This document shows, piece after piece, positions 31,886 to 43,449 of a DNA stretch of 64,000 bases. The notes beneath the pieces were generated by a model. It was not told the origin of the DNA, searched no databases, and saw nothing but the letters and a program-made list of their open reading frames with translations. Made by a program: the position numbers and the translations under genes. The stretch comes from Carposina sasakii (taxonomy: Eukaryota > Arthropoda > Insecta > Lepidoptera > Carposinidae). The stretch is from the NCBI GenBank assembly GCA_014607495.2, contig CP053169.1, positions 5,828,001 to 5,892,000 of the forward strand. The letters run 5' to 3'. Position 1 is the stretch's first letter; each line of letters starts with the position of its first letter.

Positions 31886-32030
31886 CTAGCCGTATACGGC
31901 TGTGTTCCCGTAATGGGGTAGCCAGAACTGCAAAACCCCCAGTATGCAAAACTTTTGAGAGAATGCCCGAGGACCTTAAACGACTCTTGCGACATGTAAG
32001 GATAGAGGTGCAACTGATGTATTTTCCATT
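31886..32030 (+). mobile_element. SINE-E copy, plus strand
   Basis: ACGGCTGTGTTCCCGTAATG, GTAGCCAGAACTGC, GAGAGAATGCCCGAGGACCT and GACTCTTGCGACATGTAAGG, in family order. It abuts a SINE-A head. Confidence 0.65.
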
Positions 32031-32072
32031 GAAGAGTCGCCCACCACCGGCCCTACACCCTCCGCTGACCCT
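32026..32072 (-). repeat. PLE terminal-arm fragment
   Basis: GTCGCCCACCACCGGCCCTA and CACCCTCCGCTGACCCT match the inverted arm of the PLE at 1912-1955. Only about 45 bases remain, without the ribozyme. 32073-32466 holds nothing recognised. Confidence 0.55.
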
Positions 32073-32466
32073 TTATTTATTTATTTATGTATTATATTTT
32101 GATCAACATCCTCATCTCACATTTATTATAAAGAACATAATAGAGTGCTTTTCATAAAAAAAATAATTAGCCTAAATATTTTTAATACCGAAAAATTTCT
32201 CTTGACCGCCGCTATAATTTCGTTTCGTGACGAGCGAAAATTGCCAGCTTTTACGGCCGAAAGGAAAAAATCTTTCTTTCCTATTATTATGAAAAGTATA
32301 AAAAAGTTATGTGCAAATCATGTTTGGTAGTTGGAAAAAGTTTTTGTGAAAAAGCCGGTAATATTCCGTTATACGGTCTAATATTTCCTTGAATTTCTTT
32401 GTTCACAAAAAAATATCATCTTTGTTGACCATCACCAATATGTATCAGTTTAACTCACTTTACACA

Positions 32467-32714
32467 TCCTACTAATATTATAAACGCGAAAGTTTGTTAG
32501 TATGGATGTATTTATGGATGGATAGATGCATGTTTGTTACTCTTTTACGTAAAAACGGCCGGAGCGATTTTTATAAAATTTGGTATAGTTATAGCTAACA
32601 CCCTAGATTAACACATAGGCTACTTTTAATCCCAGTAAAATATTTTTATCCCGGATAATTCCGACATTTTTTTTTTCTGCAGTCTACGCGGACGAAGTCG
32701 TGGGCGTCCACTAG
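32467..32714 (+). mobile_element. Non-autonomous Helitron, plus strand
   Basis: A|TCCTACTAATATTATAAACG start, TTAACACATAGGCTACTTTT inside, GTCTACGCGGACGAAG near the end, and CTAG|T at 32711-32714. Confidence 0.7.
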
Positions 32715-32754
32715 TAAGTACACGATAATTTAATAGTTAATTTAACTATTTTGT

Positions 32755-32895
32755 AGACTACCTATCGTAAGAGTCGAATGAGAAACTCGGGCTATCTCAA
32801 TTTCTTACTGATTATTTACAACTGTTCCCGCAATGCTAAACGTTACTGTGCTTCTTTCATCTTGCTACCCCATTTCTGTAATACAGCCGTTATGT
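32755..32895 (-). mobile_element. SINE-E copy, minus strand
   Basis: TATCGTAAGAGTCGAATGAG, AACTCGGGCTATCTCA, CTACCCCATTTCTGTAATAC and AGCCGTT are the inverted family blocks. Diverged. Confidence 0.5.
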
Positions 32896-32949
32896 TACTC
32901 GTATTTATATTAAAGACTACCATATGTAAAGATAGCCTATATTTATTAT

Positions 32950-33182
32950 TTGTTTGATGATGATCTCCGACCGTATTTCGGTCAAGGCGACCAATCTCTA
33001 TGGAGATTGGCCAGGTACGCAGGAGATATTATAGTGCAAAAGTGTGTGCGCAAACACAGATGCACTCTCTATTCCGTTACTCTCATAGTCCGATGGGATG
33101 GAAGACGATACGACCGGAGAGAGATCAGGCGCAGGACCAACGGTTTTGCGTGCTTTCCGAGGCATGAGCTAAGTGACAATTT
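32950..33182 (+). repeat. Dispersed repeat, possible LINE remnant
   Basis: GCAAACACAGATGCACTCTC, CTATTCCGTTACTCTCATAG, GATGGGATGGAAGACGATAC and GAGAGAGATCAGGCGCAGGA form a block I associate with a widespread lepidopteran repeat. The 82-codon frame across it has no catalytic motif. Confidence 0.45.
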
Positions 33183-33185
33183 TGC

Positions 33186-33760
33186 AACATTTTTTTAATT
33201 TTTTTATAGATGACATAGTCAAATATTTGACCGCCATCGTGCCTGATGTTAAGCAAGATGCGGCCTAAGGCAGTACATGTTTGCCTAGAAAGTGCCTATT
33301 CACTCTAGCTTTAAAAAACCAATGTTGTAGTACTCGGGAATTACATCGGCAGGTAGTGCATTCCACTCCTTAGCTGTTCGTACTCGTATTACATATGAGT
33401 TAGCATAACGTTTGGTGCGGATGGCTGGGATATCAACCCACTACCAACATAAGGGTGATATGAAAGTCTGTGTCTAGTATCCCGATGGTGAAAAGGGGCT
33501 AGTGGAACATTTCGTAATGAACAGAACTGTATTTTTGGTGTCCACCTTGGGGACCAGCGGCGCTCCAATTCTACAAGGACCTGGCCGGGCGGCTCGTGGA
33601 GTCCACACGTGACCAAAATGCTGGCTGCTATTTAGGCCAAAGAATAAGTATAGCAATCCAGCGCTGCAACGCAGCCAGCATTTTGGGTACCCTACCTGAT
33701 AACTGAGACCGGTTGACCATCCAGTAAAACCGGAACTGGTCGACCGATCTACCATATACA
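33186..33760 (-). pseudogene. LINE ORF2 C-terminal remnant
   Basis: On the minus strand a decayed frame reads RHRLSYHPY, RTKRYANSYVIRVRTAKEWN, ALPADVIPEYYNIG and RVNRHFLG, then a stop. This SLP/WNALP...F-K ending is the usual C-terminus of CR1/jockey-like LINE ORF2. At least two frame changes occur. The part beyond 33620 is too decayed to place. Confidence 0.6.
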
Positions 33761-33904
33761 CGCTAGCCCTAAGTAGTTTTTAAGATAGTTATAGAAATTT
33801 CTACCCTTCTGTAAATATTTAATGTTAGTTGCTTAGTAATAAAAGCAGTTGTTCAATGTTCAATTCTCCATACGTTATTTATTCGATGAAACTCGTGCGT
33901 TCTT

Positions 33905-34045
33905 ACAGGCGATTAGCTAGAAAGTTATTAGTAACTGATTATTTACATCTGCCCCGGGCGGTATAAACGTGGCGGTGGTTTCTCCTTTTTGATCCTGCAG
34001 TTCTGGCTGCCCATTTCGGAAAAACAGTGGTGTCTATATGTATTT
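33905..34045 (-). mobile_element. SINE-E copy, minus strand
   Basis: GCTAGAAAGTTATTAGTAAC, TGATTATTTACATCTGCCCC, GATCCTGCAGTTCTGGCTGC and CATTTCGG match the inverted family. Confidence 0.5.
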
Positions 34046-34162
34046 TGTTATGTAGATAATCGCAATAGATTAATCATAAAAATCTTTCGATAATTATTTC
34101 ACAGGCCAAATATGCAAAATTATACTAAATCAGACTGAATGTAGAAAAGCAAATTCAATATA

Positions 34163-34540
34163 TACAGGCTGATTATTGGTCGTCGACGTTCCCGAAAACT
34201 ACGGAATCTCCTCATCATCACGATCATCTCCATGAAAGCATACCTGGGAAGTGTCTGGTTTCCAAAATATTAGGGTCCAAATTTGAGTAAATAGACTGCG
34301 TTTTTCTGAATAAATGCATATTGACGCATGTAGTAAGATTTATCCACGATAAATTATTAATATCTGTTTATGAAAGAACTAGCATAAACACTGGACAATT
34401 ATAAATTTTGCCCGATCAAGTCATTTAATTTCTTTTTTATTTACATCGTTTCCCAGCATTTTTTTCGGCATAAACGTACTTTATTTGATGTATAGAGTAC
34501 GTATCCTTCGTTAAGGGTGGCAACGAAAAAACACCCTGTA
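34163..34540 (-). mobile_element. MITE-A copy 2, minus strand
   Basis: TACAGGCTGATTATTGGTCG to AAAAACACCCTGTA, the reverse of 23204-23587 in block order (GACGTTCCCGAAAACTACGG, AGTGTCTGGTTTCCAAAATA, CCTTCGTTAAGGGTGG). About 378 bp. Confidence 0.8.
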
Positions 34541-36305
34541 TGAATAGAAATGTTCACATAAGCATTTTAAAAAATGCGGGTTAGTACTACCTATTGATTC
34601 ACCTATACTTTCAAATACGAAATTCAAGTCTAAGCTAGGAAATATAACAGGAAAACAACAGCAGTATTATAAAAATCCCTGGACGAATACACCAGAAAGA
34701 CTTCGTATGGTTCTATGATTGTTTCGTAACCGCGCACGGAAACTATTTGAAAGATGCCCGATAGCAGACTCAACAGAAAATATATGTAGTATGCCACATT
34801 GTTTTGGTGACATACCGGCGGATCCAACACTATTTCTTTACAAATGTGAAGTAACTTAGGCATAATATTTAAAGGATTAAGGAACTCAGGAGCGCGTTGA
34901 CTCAGTTAATGAGCTTGCGACAAAAAAAGGAAAAAAGTTTATCTCGTAAACATAAGCGTATTTATATTGATTCTGTTTCTGACCACACTATGTTACGAAA
35001 TCTAGTATGTACATAAATAAAATGCAAGTAATCCAGCTAATAACCACTAGCCAATACGGTAAGTGATCGTGAATTATAAAACACAAAAGACCAAAACCGA
35101 TTAAAAGCAGCCAATGCCTAAATAATCAATCGAAATCCACACTGTAGTGACCAAAGAATCAGCCTTACAGCCACAATTTTAACTATTCACAACCATGCCG
35201 TCCGTGTGTATGGTCAAAAGTTATAAACATTGTAAAAGGGAAGAGAAACCACTGGAAATTGCCGAGCTCTATTTTAGAGGAGCCGGATAAAACTGGATTC
35301 AACTAGAATTCGGAGAGAAATTTACAGTCGCTACGAGCGGCCAGTAATTCTTGATTCTGAATGGCGTTGTGTAAATATGAGGTGCGATAGTGGGAAGTTT
35401 TATAGTAGAAAAAATATGAGTAAGGAAATGACTTTTCACTCTGTGTCTATGGTGAAATAATAATAAATTCAAAAGATATTATAAAGACGCTTGTTATATA
35501 AATGTGTAAGCTACTATAAAGCCCATTTCTTGATTTCTGTAAATTTATCTCAAAAATCCCATCTTTGGCTTTAACATACCCACAAAAGTACATATACCTA
35601 TCTAAAGCTTCAAATTACCCTTTCCAAAACGCGCTCGACCAGCCTATCTCCGTCAAAGTTTCCCAAACCTACGTCTACAACGCTCATTTCATTTTAAAAG
35701 TTAGTCGTCCCACCTTTCACGAGCCACCTGATTCGAACAGAACTTTCGTAATTCCAAACTCATAAATTCCGATTCCAAGTTCGATTCAAGAATCGATGAC
35801 GGGACGTGTCGATAATTAAAATCGTTAAAACGTTTCCCGGATACTTTGCGAGCGGATTGTTGTCGATTTTCGTTTGTTTTCCGAAACGTCTCGCTCGGAT
35901 TGGATTTGCTTTAGCCATTTTTGGGGCAAACGTATTCCAGAAGGTACTGACGATGTATTGGAATCCAGGTGTATGGTAATGCTTGACTATTCAATATTGA
36001 AACGAGCCTCTAGCAACACTACAATTGATCGCATTTATTTCCAGTAATTGAAGATTATAGTGATAGAATACCCAAGTTATTCGTTGATATGTGAAAATAA
36101 TTTTGATGTACCTACCTTTCATAGAAGGTAAATATGTCATGGCCGCATGTTTAAGTTTATAGTTGGCTAACGATCTAATGACAGGACAAAGTTGTTAGTA
36201 AAAAAAAACTTACAAGAAAAACTTGTTTCCGCATCAAACGACTACCACAAAATAGAAATGTTAATAATTTTATTCTGTCGGATAAAACTTTTGCGCTGTT
36301 TAGAG
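34541..36305. other. No gene recognised
   Basis: 1.8 kb apparently single-copy. 35820-35960 is somewhat richer in GC (CGTCTCGCTCGG), but there is no supported frame or repeat. Confidence 0.4.
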
Positions 36306-36480
36306 GAAAAAGCCGACAAGTGCGAGTTGAACTCGCGTCAGAGGAATTGATATGTGTACCAAATTTCAACTTAATCGGTCTAATAGATTCGGAGATAATT
36401 GACTGTAAGCGACGGACGGACAGACACACGAGTGATCCTATAAGGGTTCGTTTTTGTATTCAGACGTACGGAACCCTAAA
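36306..36480 (+). repeat. Dispersed repeat (GTACGGAACCCTAAAA end)
   Basis: AAAGCCGACAAGTGCGAGTT, GAACTCGCGTCAGAGG, TTCGGAGATAATTGACTG, GACGGACAGACACACGAGTG and GTACGGAACCCTAAAAAGG. I associate this ending with a common lepidopteran repeat. Single copy here. Confidence 0.5.
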
Positions 36481-36785
36481 AAGGCCGGAAAATAGTATTT
36501 CTCAAGGGATCTTTCGCGGACCTGTTGTTATTCGAACTATTCCCAGTTGTGACAAATTTCGCTTTCCGGGAAAAAGCTTACATTTTTTATTATTCGTCTG
36601 TTTTTTGATGTAGAAAACTGCAGAAGATTTATTGAGTTCGCACGTTATTTTATTTGTGGAGCAGTCGAACTTGACTAGTTTCTAGTGAATGATCCATAAT
36701 CCCAATGGACTGGAATTTCTATTTGAAATAAATATAAATAAAATTCAATTGTTTATGTTCACCTGTCAGGCATGTTTGGGGATCT

Positions 36786-37254
36786 GGGGGGAAAATTCTT
36801 GAAAAGTCTCGAGATGAAACGAAACTGAAACGGAACCGTTGTAGATGCTTACAACAAAGCGATGGGATGCTACATCATGACAAAACAATACCTATCATAT
36901 AAAATTATTAATAAAGAAATTGAAAAAATTCTTAACCCGAGTGGGAATCGAACCCACGACCTCTGCATCCATGCTAGTGCTCTTACCACTGAGCTACCTC
37001 TTTTAACTAAAATGTTTTTGTTCGTCAGCTTTGCTTAAAATTACTGAAATATGTATGATAATATGATATAATCAATATTGAATTTGATAATTCTCGATTA
37101 TTATTTTAAAATTAAGGAATATTAATTATTATTATTAATTAGGTAATTACTTTATGGTGACGAAATTAGACACATTTCAGCACGAGACAGATATTTGTTT
37201 TATGTAACAGTCGCGACTGTGGCTTCCAAAATTTCAAGAATTGCCCCCCAGAAG
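36786..37254. mobile_element. TIR element copy 2, split by SINE-B
   Basis: TCTGGGGGGAAAATTCTTGA at the left and TTCAAGAATTGCCCCCCAGA at the right are inverted ends. Shared interior with 1609-1866 (CGGAACCGTTGTAGA; AATTACTTTATGGTGACGA; TTTCAGCACGAGACAGA) is interrupted between about 36855 and 37138 by AT-rich sequence containing a SINE-B. The SINE is therefore younger. Confidence 0.6.
36894..37012 (-). mobile_element. SINE-B copy inside TIR element
   Basis: Minus strand: GAGGTAGCTCAGTGGTAAGA (A-box-like), GCATGGATGC mini-hairpin, GGTTCGATTCCCACTCGGG (B box), then AAGAATTTTTTCAATTTC and TTTATTAATAATTTT. The T-arm GTGGG/CCCAC is perfect. Confidence 0.65.
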
Positions 37255-37288
37255 TACATAAGTTAAGAAGTATATGATTATTCCGTGA

Positions 37289-37740
37289 ATGCATGCAGTG
37301 GAAATGAGAGCATCGAGAAGTATGTGTGGAGTCACTTTGAAAGATAGAATAAGAAATGAGGTGATCAGAAAGAAGTGTGGTATAAATGAGGACGTGGTGA
37401 CGAAGATTGAGAAGGGTATGTTGAGGTGGTTAGGGCATGTGGAGAGGATGAGTGAAAGTAGACTGACAAAGAAAGTGTACAAAGGAAGAGTGGATGGAAG
37501 GGTTGGAAGGGGAAGACATTGCTGGACTGGACCTTCACCGATCAAATTGGTGAAATTCTAAAGAAAGGTCAGGTCAAGAGTATCCTAAACTGACGAGCGT
37601 GCATAAAGAATATCATGAAAGTAGATGAAGCGAAAGAAGTGTATCAGGATCGTAGCAAATGGAGATCCGTGATCTCTGCCTACCCCTCCGGGAAAGAGGC
37701 GTGATTTTTATGTATGTATGTATGTATGCATGCATACATA
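37289..37740 (+). pseudogene. LINE 3' end with TATG tail
   Basis: Frame MRASRSMCGVTLKDRIRNEV, KIEKGMLRWLGHVERM and KKVYKGRVDGRVGRGR, then a one-base shift near 37520. Downstream codons spell RSKWRSVISAYPSGKEA before a stop, about 37655-37705. The 3' end CTGCCTACCCC..GGGAAAGAGGCGTGATTTT plus TATG repeats equals the tail of SINE-D. Only the C-terminal region after RT is left. Confidence 0.8.
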
Positions 37741-38119
37741 AACTTACAATAGGATTTAACCAATAATAATAACAGTTCATTGATCTAGTTTACCAACTAA
37801 ACAAATATTCGACTTACCCGCCCAAGTTCGAACTAAGTTTTAGTCATTATATTATAGAAATCCAATCTATTTGTCTCGGAAGATGCATCTTTTGGTAACG
37901 CGCCAAACTAGAGCGGACGACAGCCTACGTATGTATAGTATATATATACGACAGCCTTGTACGTTTGTTGTACACTATGGTAATATGGTTGTCGAAGGCA
38001 ACCTTCACATATACATACCCCATTCCAAAAAAGGGTGGCCACAACCACTAGATTGAAAATTTGCAGGTCCATATAGACAGTCAAGCACATGTTTCAAAAG
38101 CATCTACTACATAGGTATA

Positions 38120-38420
38120 CCTACGGCTGTGATCGCAAAAATGAGGTACTCAGAACTACAAGATTGCGAATTCGCAGGTCCACATACACAGTCGCGCGCT
38201 TGCCTCAACCGAGGCAAGTACACATTAAACGAGTAGCCTCAAGAGGCAGTTTGCTCTATGGAGTCCCGCCACATGAAATCCTAGAGCCGCATAGCGGGGT
38301 TAGTTATAAAAGATCAGGTTACGAGATGCTAGCTCATAGCCTACGAGAATGCCACCAGTCATATGTTATTTCCTTGTTGAATGCTACTTAGATGTATTCT
38401 AGTGAAGCTCCGCATTCGTA
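38120..38420 (+). mobile_element. SINE-E copy with insertion, plus strand
   Basis: ACGGCTGTGATCGCAAAAAT, CAGAACTACAAGATTGCGA, GCTAGCTCATAGCCTACGAG and GATGTATTCTAGTGAAGCTC frame a less familiar middle (38180-38270) that may be a secondary insertion. Confidence 0.5.
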
Positions 38421-38734
38421 TAGGCTTGCCACTTGCATAAAGTATCTATGTAATAAAACGCCTAACGTATTTTAATTAGTACCAGTTTTGGTGGACCTTA
38501 TCTGGCTGTATTATATCACTTAAATCGCTTTAACTAAAAACGAAACGCAAGGGAAAACATATGAATGCCCTTTTTACCCGACTATCGAGAAAAGGTATTG
38601 TTCTCGCTTGCCGTCGAGCCTACATAAAAAGTCTACATAGCACATACACCCCCACAGAACATGACCGAAAGCGGTCTTCAAGTGTGCTTTTACTTATTCT
38701 TGGCTAAAACGTATAAACTCAATCGTTTCCTGTG

Positions 38735-38915
38735 TTCCTGCAGGATCATAAAGGAGCTACAGCCAAGTTTAGTATAACGGGGACGGATGTAAATAATCAC
38801 TCAAAAATTGCTAGCTTATCGCCTGAGAGAACGCCCGAATTCCTTAGTCAACTCCTGCCGCAAGGTGATGCAACTAGGTCTAGTAAAGCCCCGCATCAAC
38901 ACAAAACTGTATAAT
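38735..38915 (+). mobile_element. SINE-E copy, plus strand
   Basis: GCAGGATCATAAAGGAGCTA, AGTATAACGGGGACGGATGT, AATTGCTAGCTTATCGCCTG, CGAATTCCTTAGTCAACTCC and AAGCCCCGCATCAACACA, family order. Confidence 0.65.
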
Positions 38916-39592
38916 AAAAGTGTAGGAAACAGTATATTATATCTCTAATTTTAAAATAGAGATTCTACTTGTTTTGATCATAAAACGCAATCGATTCATG
39001 GAATATAAATTATTCACTCATTGTTATTTATTTTCTGATTTTGTAATGGCGGCTCTAGTGCAGATAAATGCTCATAACGATCAACGCCCGAAGCCTCTAC
39101 CTTTCCTATTTGATATTCCATCAATTTGCTCTAAACGATTTGCCGAGTATTTTTACTGCCTACGGCTAAAATGTAACTTTGCATCGGTACACTTTAATCG
39201 TTTTGTTTTCTTTATCGCATTTTTTTATTTAGGTTAGTACTTTATATAAAAAATAGATTATTAGACCTAGTCATATAATTATACCTAGTCATGTAATTAG
39301 ATTCTATGTTATGTACCTATATACATATATTATTTTGTCTCCTATGCTAGATCTTTTACATTAAACTTTCACTATTTGGTAGAAGAAATCTTTGTTAGGC
39401 CCTTGTACATGTTAAATGTAAATTGTTTTTCAGTGTAAAATGTTTGTGTGCAATAATATAAGAGTACAAAAGAAAAAATATAGTTTCACTACATACGTTA
39501 AAAAATATTATTAGTTATATTCCGATCCACTTAGACATAAATGTCGATGATTAGGTACATCTTAACATATACTATATTTTAAATATTATTAA
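38916..39592. other. No gene recognised
   Basis: AT-rich; an 87-codon frame at 38974 is lysine/phenylalanine-rich without motif and is not called. Confidence 0.4.
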
Positions 39593-39850
39593 GAAAATAA
39601 AAAAAAACATCCGAGTGAGATTAGAACTCACGACCTCTCGCAAACCGTGCTTTCGCTCTAACCGATTGAGCTATCGGGTCAATTAACTCAGATGACGAAT
39701 TTTACCATATCTTTTACATTACGTTTTTGCAACGTTATTTTGTCATTCCGATAGCTATACACTAGCCAAATCTCGGTAAACAAAGCTGAATCCCTCAGCA
39801 CAATGTTTTAATGATGAAACGATCAACCATATCCTAACGGATTATATTAT
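39593..39850 (-). mobile_element. SINE-B copy with upstream half, minus strand
   Basis: Minus strand: CATAATATAATCCGTTAGGA, GCTGAGGGATTCAGCTTTGT, GGTAAAATTCGTCATCTGAG, GACCCGATAGCTCAATCGGT (A-box-like) and GAGTTCTAATCTCAC (altered B box), then an A/T tail. It matches 8695-8995 over its whole length, confirming that the upstream half belongs to the family. Confidence 0.65.
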
Positions 39851-40132
39851 GGAGAATACTATATTTCACTATAGAGGTGCATTAGTGTGTTTTTCATTGT
39901 AAACAGTTCATTAAAATTAATTTTACCAATGTTTCCAACTCACCAGTTTTTGCTAATTATACTTTTGGTGTTAATCTAGGTTTGCCTGAAACAATGACAC
40001 ATGTAAAATTAATTAAAATCTGTATAATTTATTTCACTATGCTTCATAGCGATCATTAATAAAATTGGATACTCTAAATTTGTATAAAATGAAATTAATA
40101 AATTTGTATTTTTATGTAATAAATCTATAATA

Positions 40133-40300
40133 AAATTATTGATAAAGAAAATTAAAAATTCTTCACCCGAGTGGGAATCGAACCCACGACCACTGCAAAC
40201 CTTGCCAGCCGCTATAACTACTAAGCCACCGGGTCAATTACTCCTATGACGAACTTTACCATCTCTTTTCTAAATTACATATTGGCAACGTTATAATAAA
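40133..40300 (-). mobile_element. SINE-B copy, minus strand
   Basis: Minus strand: AGAGATGGTAAAGTTCGTCA, GACCCGGTGGCTTAGTAGTT, GCAAGGTTTGC mini-hairpin, GGGTTCGATTCCCACTCGGG, then GAAGAATTTTTAATTTTC and TTTATCAATAATTTT. Confidence 0.65.
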
Positions 40301-40559
40301 TCTACTTAAGCTACGTACCATACCTATAAGTGACTTTAGACCTATAAGGTGCTTGGGTTTTCTAGTTGCATGACCCCAAATGGTTTCCTAAGACAGCGTT
40401 GCCGGCATATAGCGGTAGTATCAAAGCTAAAACACAGTCATTTTACCGACAAGTGAAATGTCCCTATGCGGTCGCTATTAGGAAGTCATAGCATTAGCAG
40501 AATTATTTCCATTGTGTGTGACATTTGCTTTCACAACGAAAGAGTTCAGAGTTTGCTAA

Positions 40560-40640
40560 ACAAGACTGTGGGATTCGATTCTGCAGTTCTTGCTACACTA
40601 TTCTTGGAAACATAGCCGTGTGTATATATGTATCTATATT
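40560..40640 (-). mobile_element. SINE-E fragment, minus strand
   Basis: GATTCGATTCTGCAGTTCTT, CTACACTATTCTTGGAAACA and TAGCCGTGTGTATATATG match the inverted start of the family. Confidence 0.45.
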
Positions 40641-41332
40641 AAGAGTTCTGCTACGTCTTTGGTTAGAACTTTAAATAATTTTTCATCTTCTACCCTGGCC
40701 ATGATAGGAATACTAAAAAATACAACTAATGCCTGCAAAGGGGCTGCCAGAACGCCTGTCGCGGGCTCCATTACGGAGAACAGTTTTTACGTGCAAGATA
40801 ATGTAATTTTAAAAATGTCCTTCTTCTATTCCCTTTGCGTGGTGGAGAGAAATAAGGGAAATATAAAACTTTATTCAAAACCACGCGATAATATCTCATG
40901 ATTGTGCAGACCGCAGACACTGCAATGTTCTTTTTATTGGACAAGAAGGTCTAGTGTAGTTATAATAAATGCATGTACTATGCATGTATAGTTTGTCTAA
41001 AGAGACTTGAGATGGAACTATGTAAAATGGAATAAAGATGACTAAAAATTGTCACGTTCATGCAAGGTGCATATAGTAGCACAATCAATTTTATACCGTT
41101 TTTTATATGTACATTGCATGGATTTTACTACAGATAAGTATATCTATTATCAAAATAGTCCGTGCCTATAGACATCTCGTCGAAAATATCCGTAAATAGG
41201 CTTCAATCCATTCTCCATTTTTACAAAGTTTACGATAATCTTCTTTTTTATTTAACAATATACTGTAAGACCATGGGAATTCACATAGGTATCTGAAAAC
41301 CGAATATTCATGAAATGGGATGTTTTCAGAAG

Positions 41333-41650
41333 CTAAAAATATTTAGATGGTAAAGCCAGCATTTCACATTTCTGTTTTCGTATTTTCTCTATCCATCCAT
41401 CAGTTGCATAAAATATCACATCTGAAACTCCATCCAAATAGACGTTAAAATCCGGCTTTATAAGATATAACTGTTCTGGCGAGCTATTTTTCAAAATGGC
41501 TAGGAAAATCCAATTGTATCCAGGCACCAAGCCACATTCGTCAAGATTCTTGTCGGCCATCGACAGAGCTCCTCGTCCTTTTTGATGCATCTGTCCAGAG
41601 CTGATGTTGACAACGATATATGGCCCCGGCTCGGAGAAAAAAGGCCGTAA
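41333..41650 (-). CDS. Candidate terminal exon, unknown protein
   Basis: About 105 codons on the minus strand ending at TAG (41335-41333). Just upstream, TGTTTTTGCAG (41661-41651) is a good splice acceptor; a TAA occurs in frame further up, so this cannot be the first exon. The product has an even, globular composition: LRPFFSEPGPYIVVNI near the start, SSGQMHQKGRG, LVPGYNWIFLAI, YLIKPDFNVYLDG, FYATDGWIEKI, ending LALPSKYF. Two cysteines, no signal peptide or membrane segment. AATAAA on the minus strand (41252-41247) lies about 80 bases past the stop. The GC content is above its surroundings. I do not recognise the family. Partner exons were not found; a retrocopy fragment is the alternative. 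Confidence 0.5.
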   Translation of the reverse strand, partial: LRPFFSEPGPYIVVNISSGQMHQKGRGALSMADKNLDECGLVPGYNWIFLAILKNSSPEQLYLIKPDFNVYLDGVSDVIFYATDGWIEKIRKQKCEMLALPSKYF

Positions 41651-41869
41651 CTGCAAAAACATGGGCCTCCACAACAGAATTTACGGCAAAAATATTTCAG
41701 TTGAAAAACCTCGCACAGATTTTTACGGTAAAATATACAAGCGAAAAATTATATATCCGCACATTTTGTAAAGCTGTTTGTTTGCAACTTAAATAAATAT
41801 TGGAATGGATGCTAACGCTGCTATTCTCGTGGGTTACTTTCCCTTAAGGGCATGGAGTAAGATATTATA

Positions 41870-41915
41870 TTACAAAATTATTAATAAAGAAATGAAAAAA
41901 AATTCTTCACCTTAT
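41870..41915 (-). repeat. SINE-B tail fragment
   Basis: AAAATTATTAATAAAGAAAT and AAAAAAAATTCTTCACC equal the inverted SINE-B tail; the tRNA-like part is missing. The flanking stretches 41680-41869 and 41916-42650 hold no other recognised feature. Confidence 0.5.
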
Positions 41916-42650
41916 TAAGATATAATAGTATTGACATGAAGACCTATAATGGTTATGTAAGAAGTTTATTTCATGGACGTAAACCTTAACAACAACAGAA
42001 GGTTGTCACCAACGACTGAAGCATTTATATTTATAATCGCCACACCCACCTTACACATAATAAGCTCGGCGACTACCAGAAAACCTGCTCCATGTGACAG
42101 CACTCAATCTGTTATACGTTCATAGTTTGAATTAATGAACAGTGTCACGATGACGAATGATAGGGGTGGGGTTATGGTACATCTCGCCCACAAAAAAAAC
42201 TGGCCCGCAGGCCAAATGCCTACTTTTAAAAATAAGGTGGGTGGGTTGACTCCTAACCTTTCCAATTCTATCCTCTATATATTGCACATATATTATAGGA
42301 AAAAATCCCATTACATTTTTATAGTAGTTGTGAATCTGATTAAAACAAAAACCAAAACATATAAGATAATCTTTTGTAACGTTTACATGTTGTAAAAATT
42401 TAAATCAAATATACATGTTTTATTACATACCGTTGTTAAAATAACGTATTCACAACGCAAATTGAACGCGTTTGAATAAATACGAACAAGCGATTATGGG
42501 CTTATAAAAATACCAAAAAGACATCTAAAATACAAAGCTGAAAACCGTTAAGTTAGGAGCAATGAGCGTATATGTAGATGTGTATAGGTACCTATAGAGT
42601 TCGTAAAGCATTCAGCACCTCATTTACAGCTACATACATAAATAGGATGT

Positions 42651-42720
42651 AACAAATGTGGTATATCAAGCCAAATACTAAGAAATTAGCCCACTAATAG
42701 AGAAGCTATTTGTGGGCGTG
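42651..42720. repeat. Single arm of the TACAGG foldback MITE
   Basis: AGGATGTAACAAATGTGGTA, CAAATACTAAGAAATTAGCC and CACTAATAGAGAAGC follow, with many changes, the left arm of 2374-2637. No second arm nearby. From 42721 to 43449 no gene; a weak inverted pair GGGCTGATTTTTCTAAAG / GGAAAAATCGGCCC at about 42990-43088 may be another small foldback. Confidence 0.4.
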
Positions 42721-43449
42721 GTGAAAAGGGAAGCGCTTCCGGCCCCACCGGGCCACTAGTCGTTATTTGGCCCATGTATATATTTCAATCATTGTGAGAA
42801 ACTTCGATATCGCGTCCTAGGATTTCGCAATTGATTGTGGTTCTCTCCTGCATCGGATAGATGGCTCCGCTACACTATTGACAAAATTTATAAGTTGATT
42901 TTGTCTTTATCTTAATCAAGGTTTGGAGAACGACAACATCTAATTAACTATTAGATAGACTATCTGGCCATTGGTCAAATCGACCCTAAGGGCTGATTTT
43001 TCTAAAGTTGAATCTGTCCTTACCTAAAACTTACATCATGAAAGAGACAGCATCAACTTCGGGTATCTGATTTTGGAAAAATCGGCCCAAAATCAAGTAT
43101 CATGTAAAAGTATCGCTAGCTTCTCTTGACTTAGGCGCGTATTCTAATGAACGTCCCAGTGTCATACTGGTGGGATGAAAATGATGGATGCGTCATGTTC
43201 TCTCCACAAAAAGGTTTATCGATGCCCCCAATCGGATGTATTGGGTGGCATAACCGCGAATATATCATTTACAGTACATACTTTGTATTTATGTTTCAAA
43301 CGAGGACTAGGGTCTACCCATTAAAGTAATCTGGTAAAGTTTATGAAAACTTTCGTCGCGAGAATTATACAGGATCCGTACAATTATCAGCCAATTAGGT
43401 ACATACAAATACATAGATTTTATACATAATTTTAGGGATCACTTGCAGC

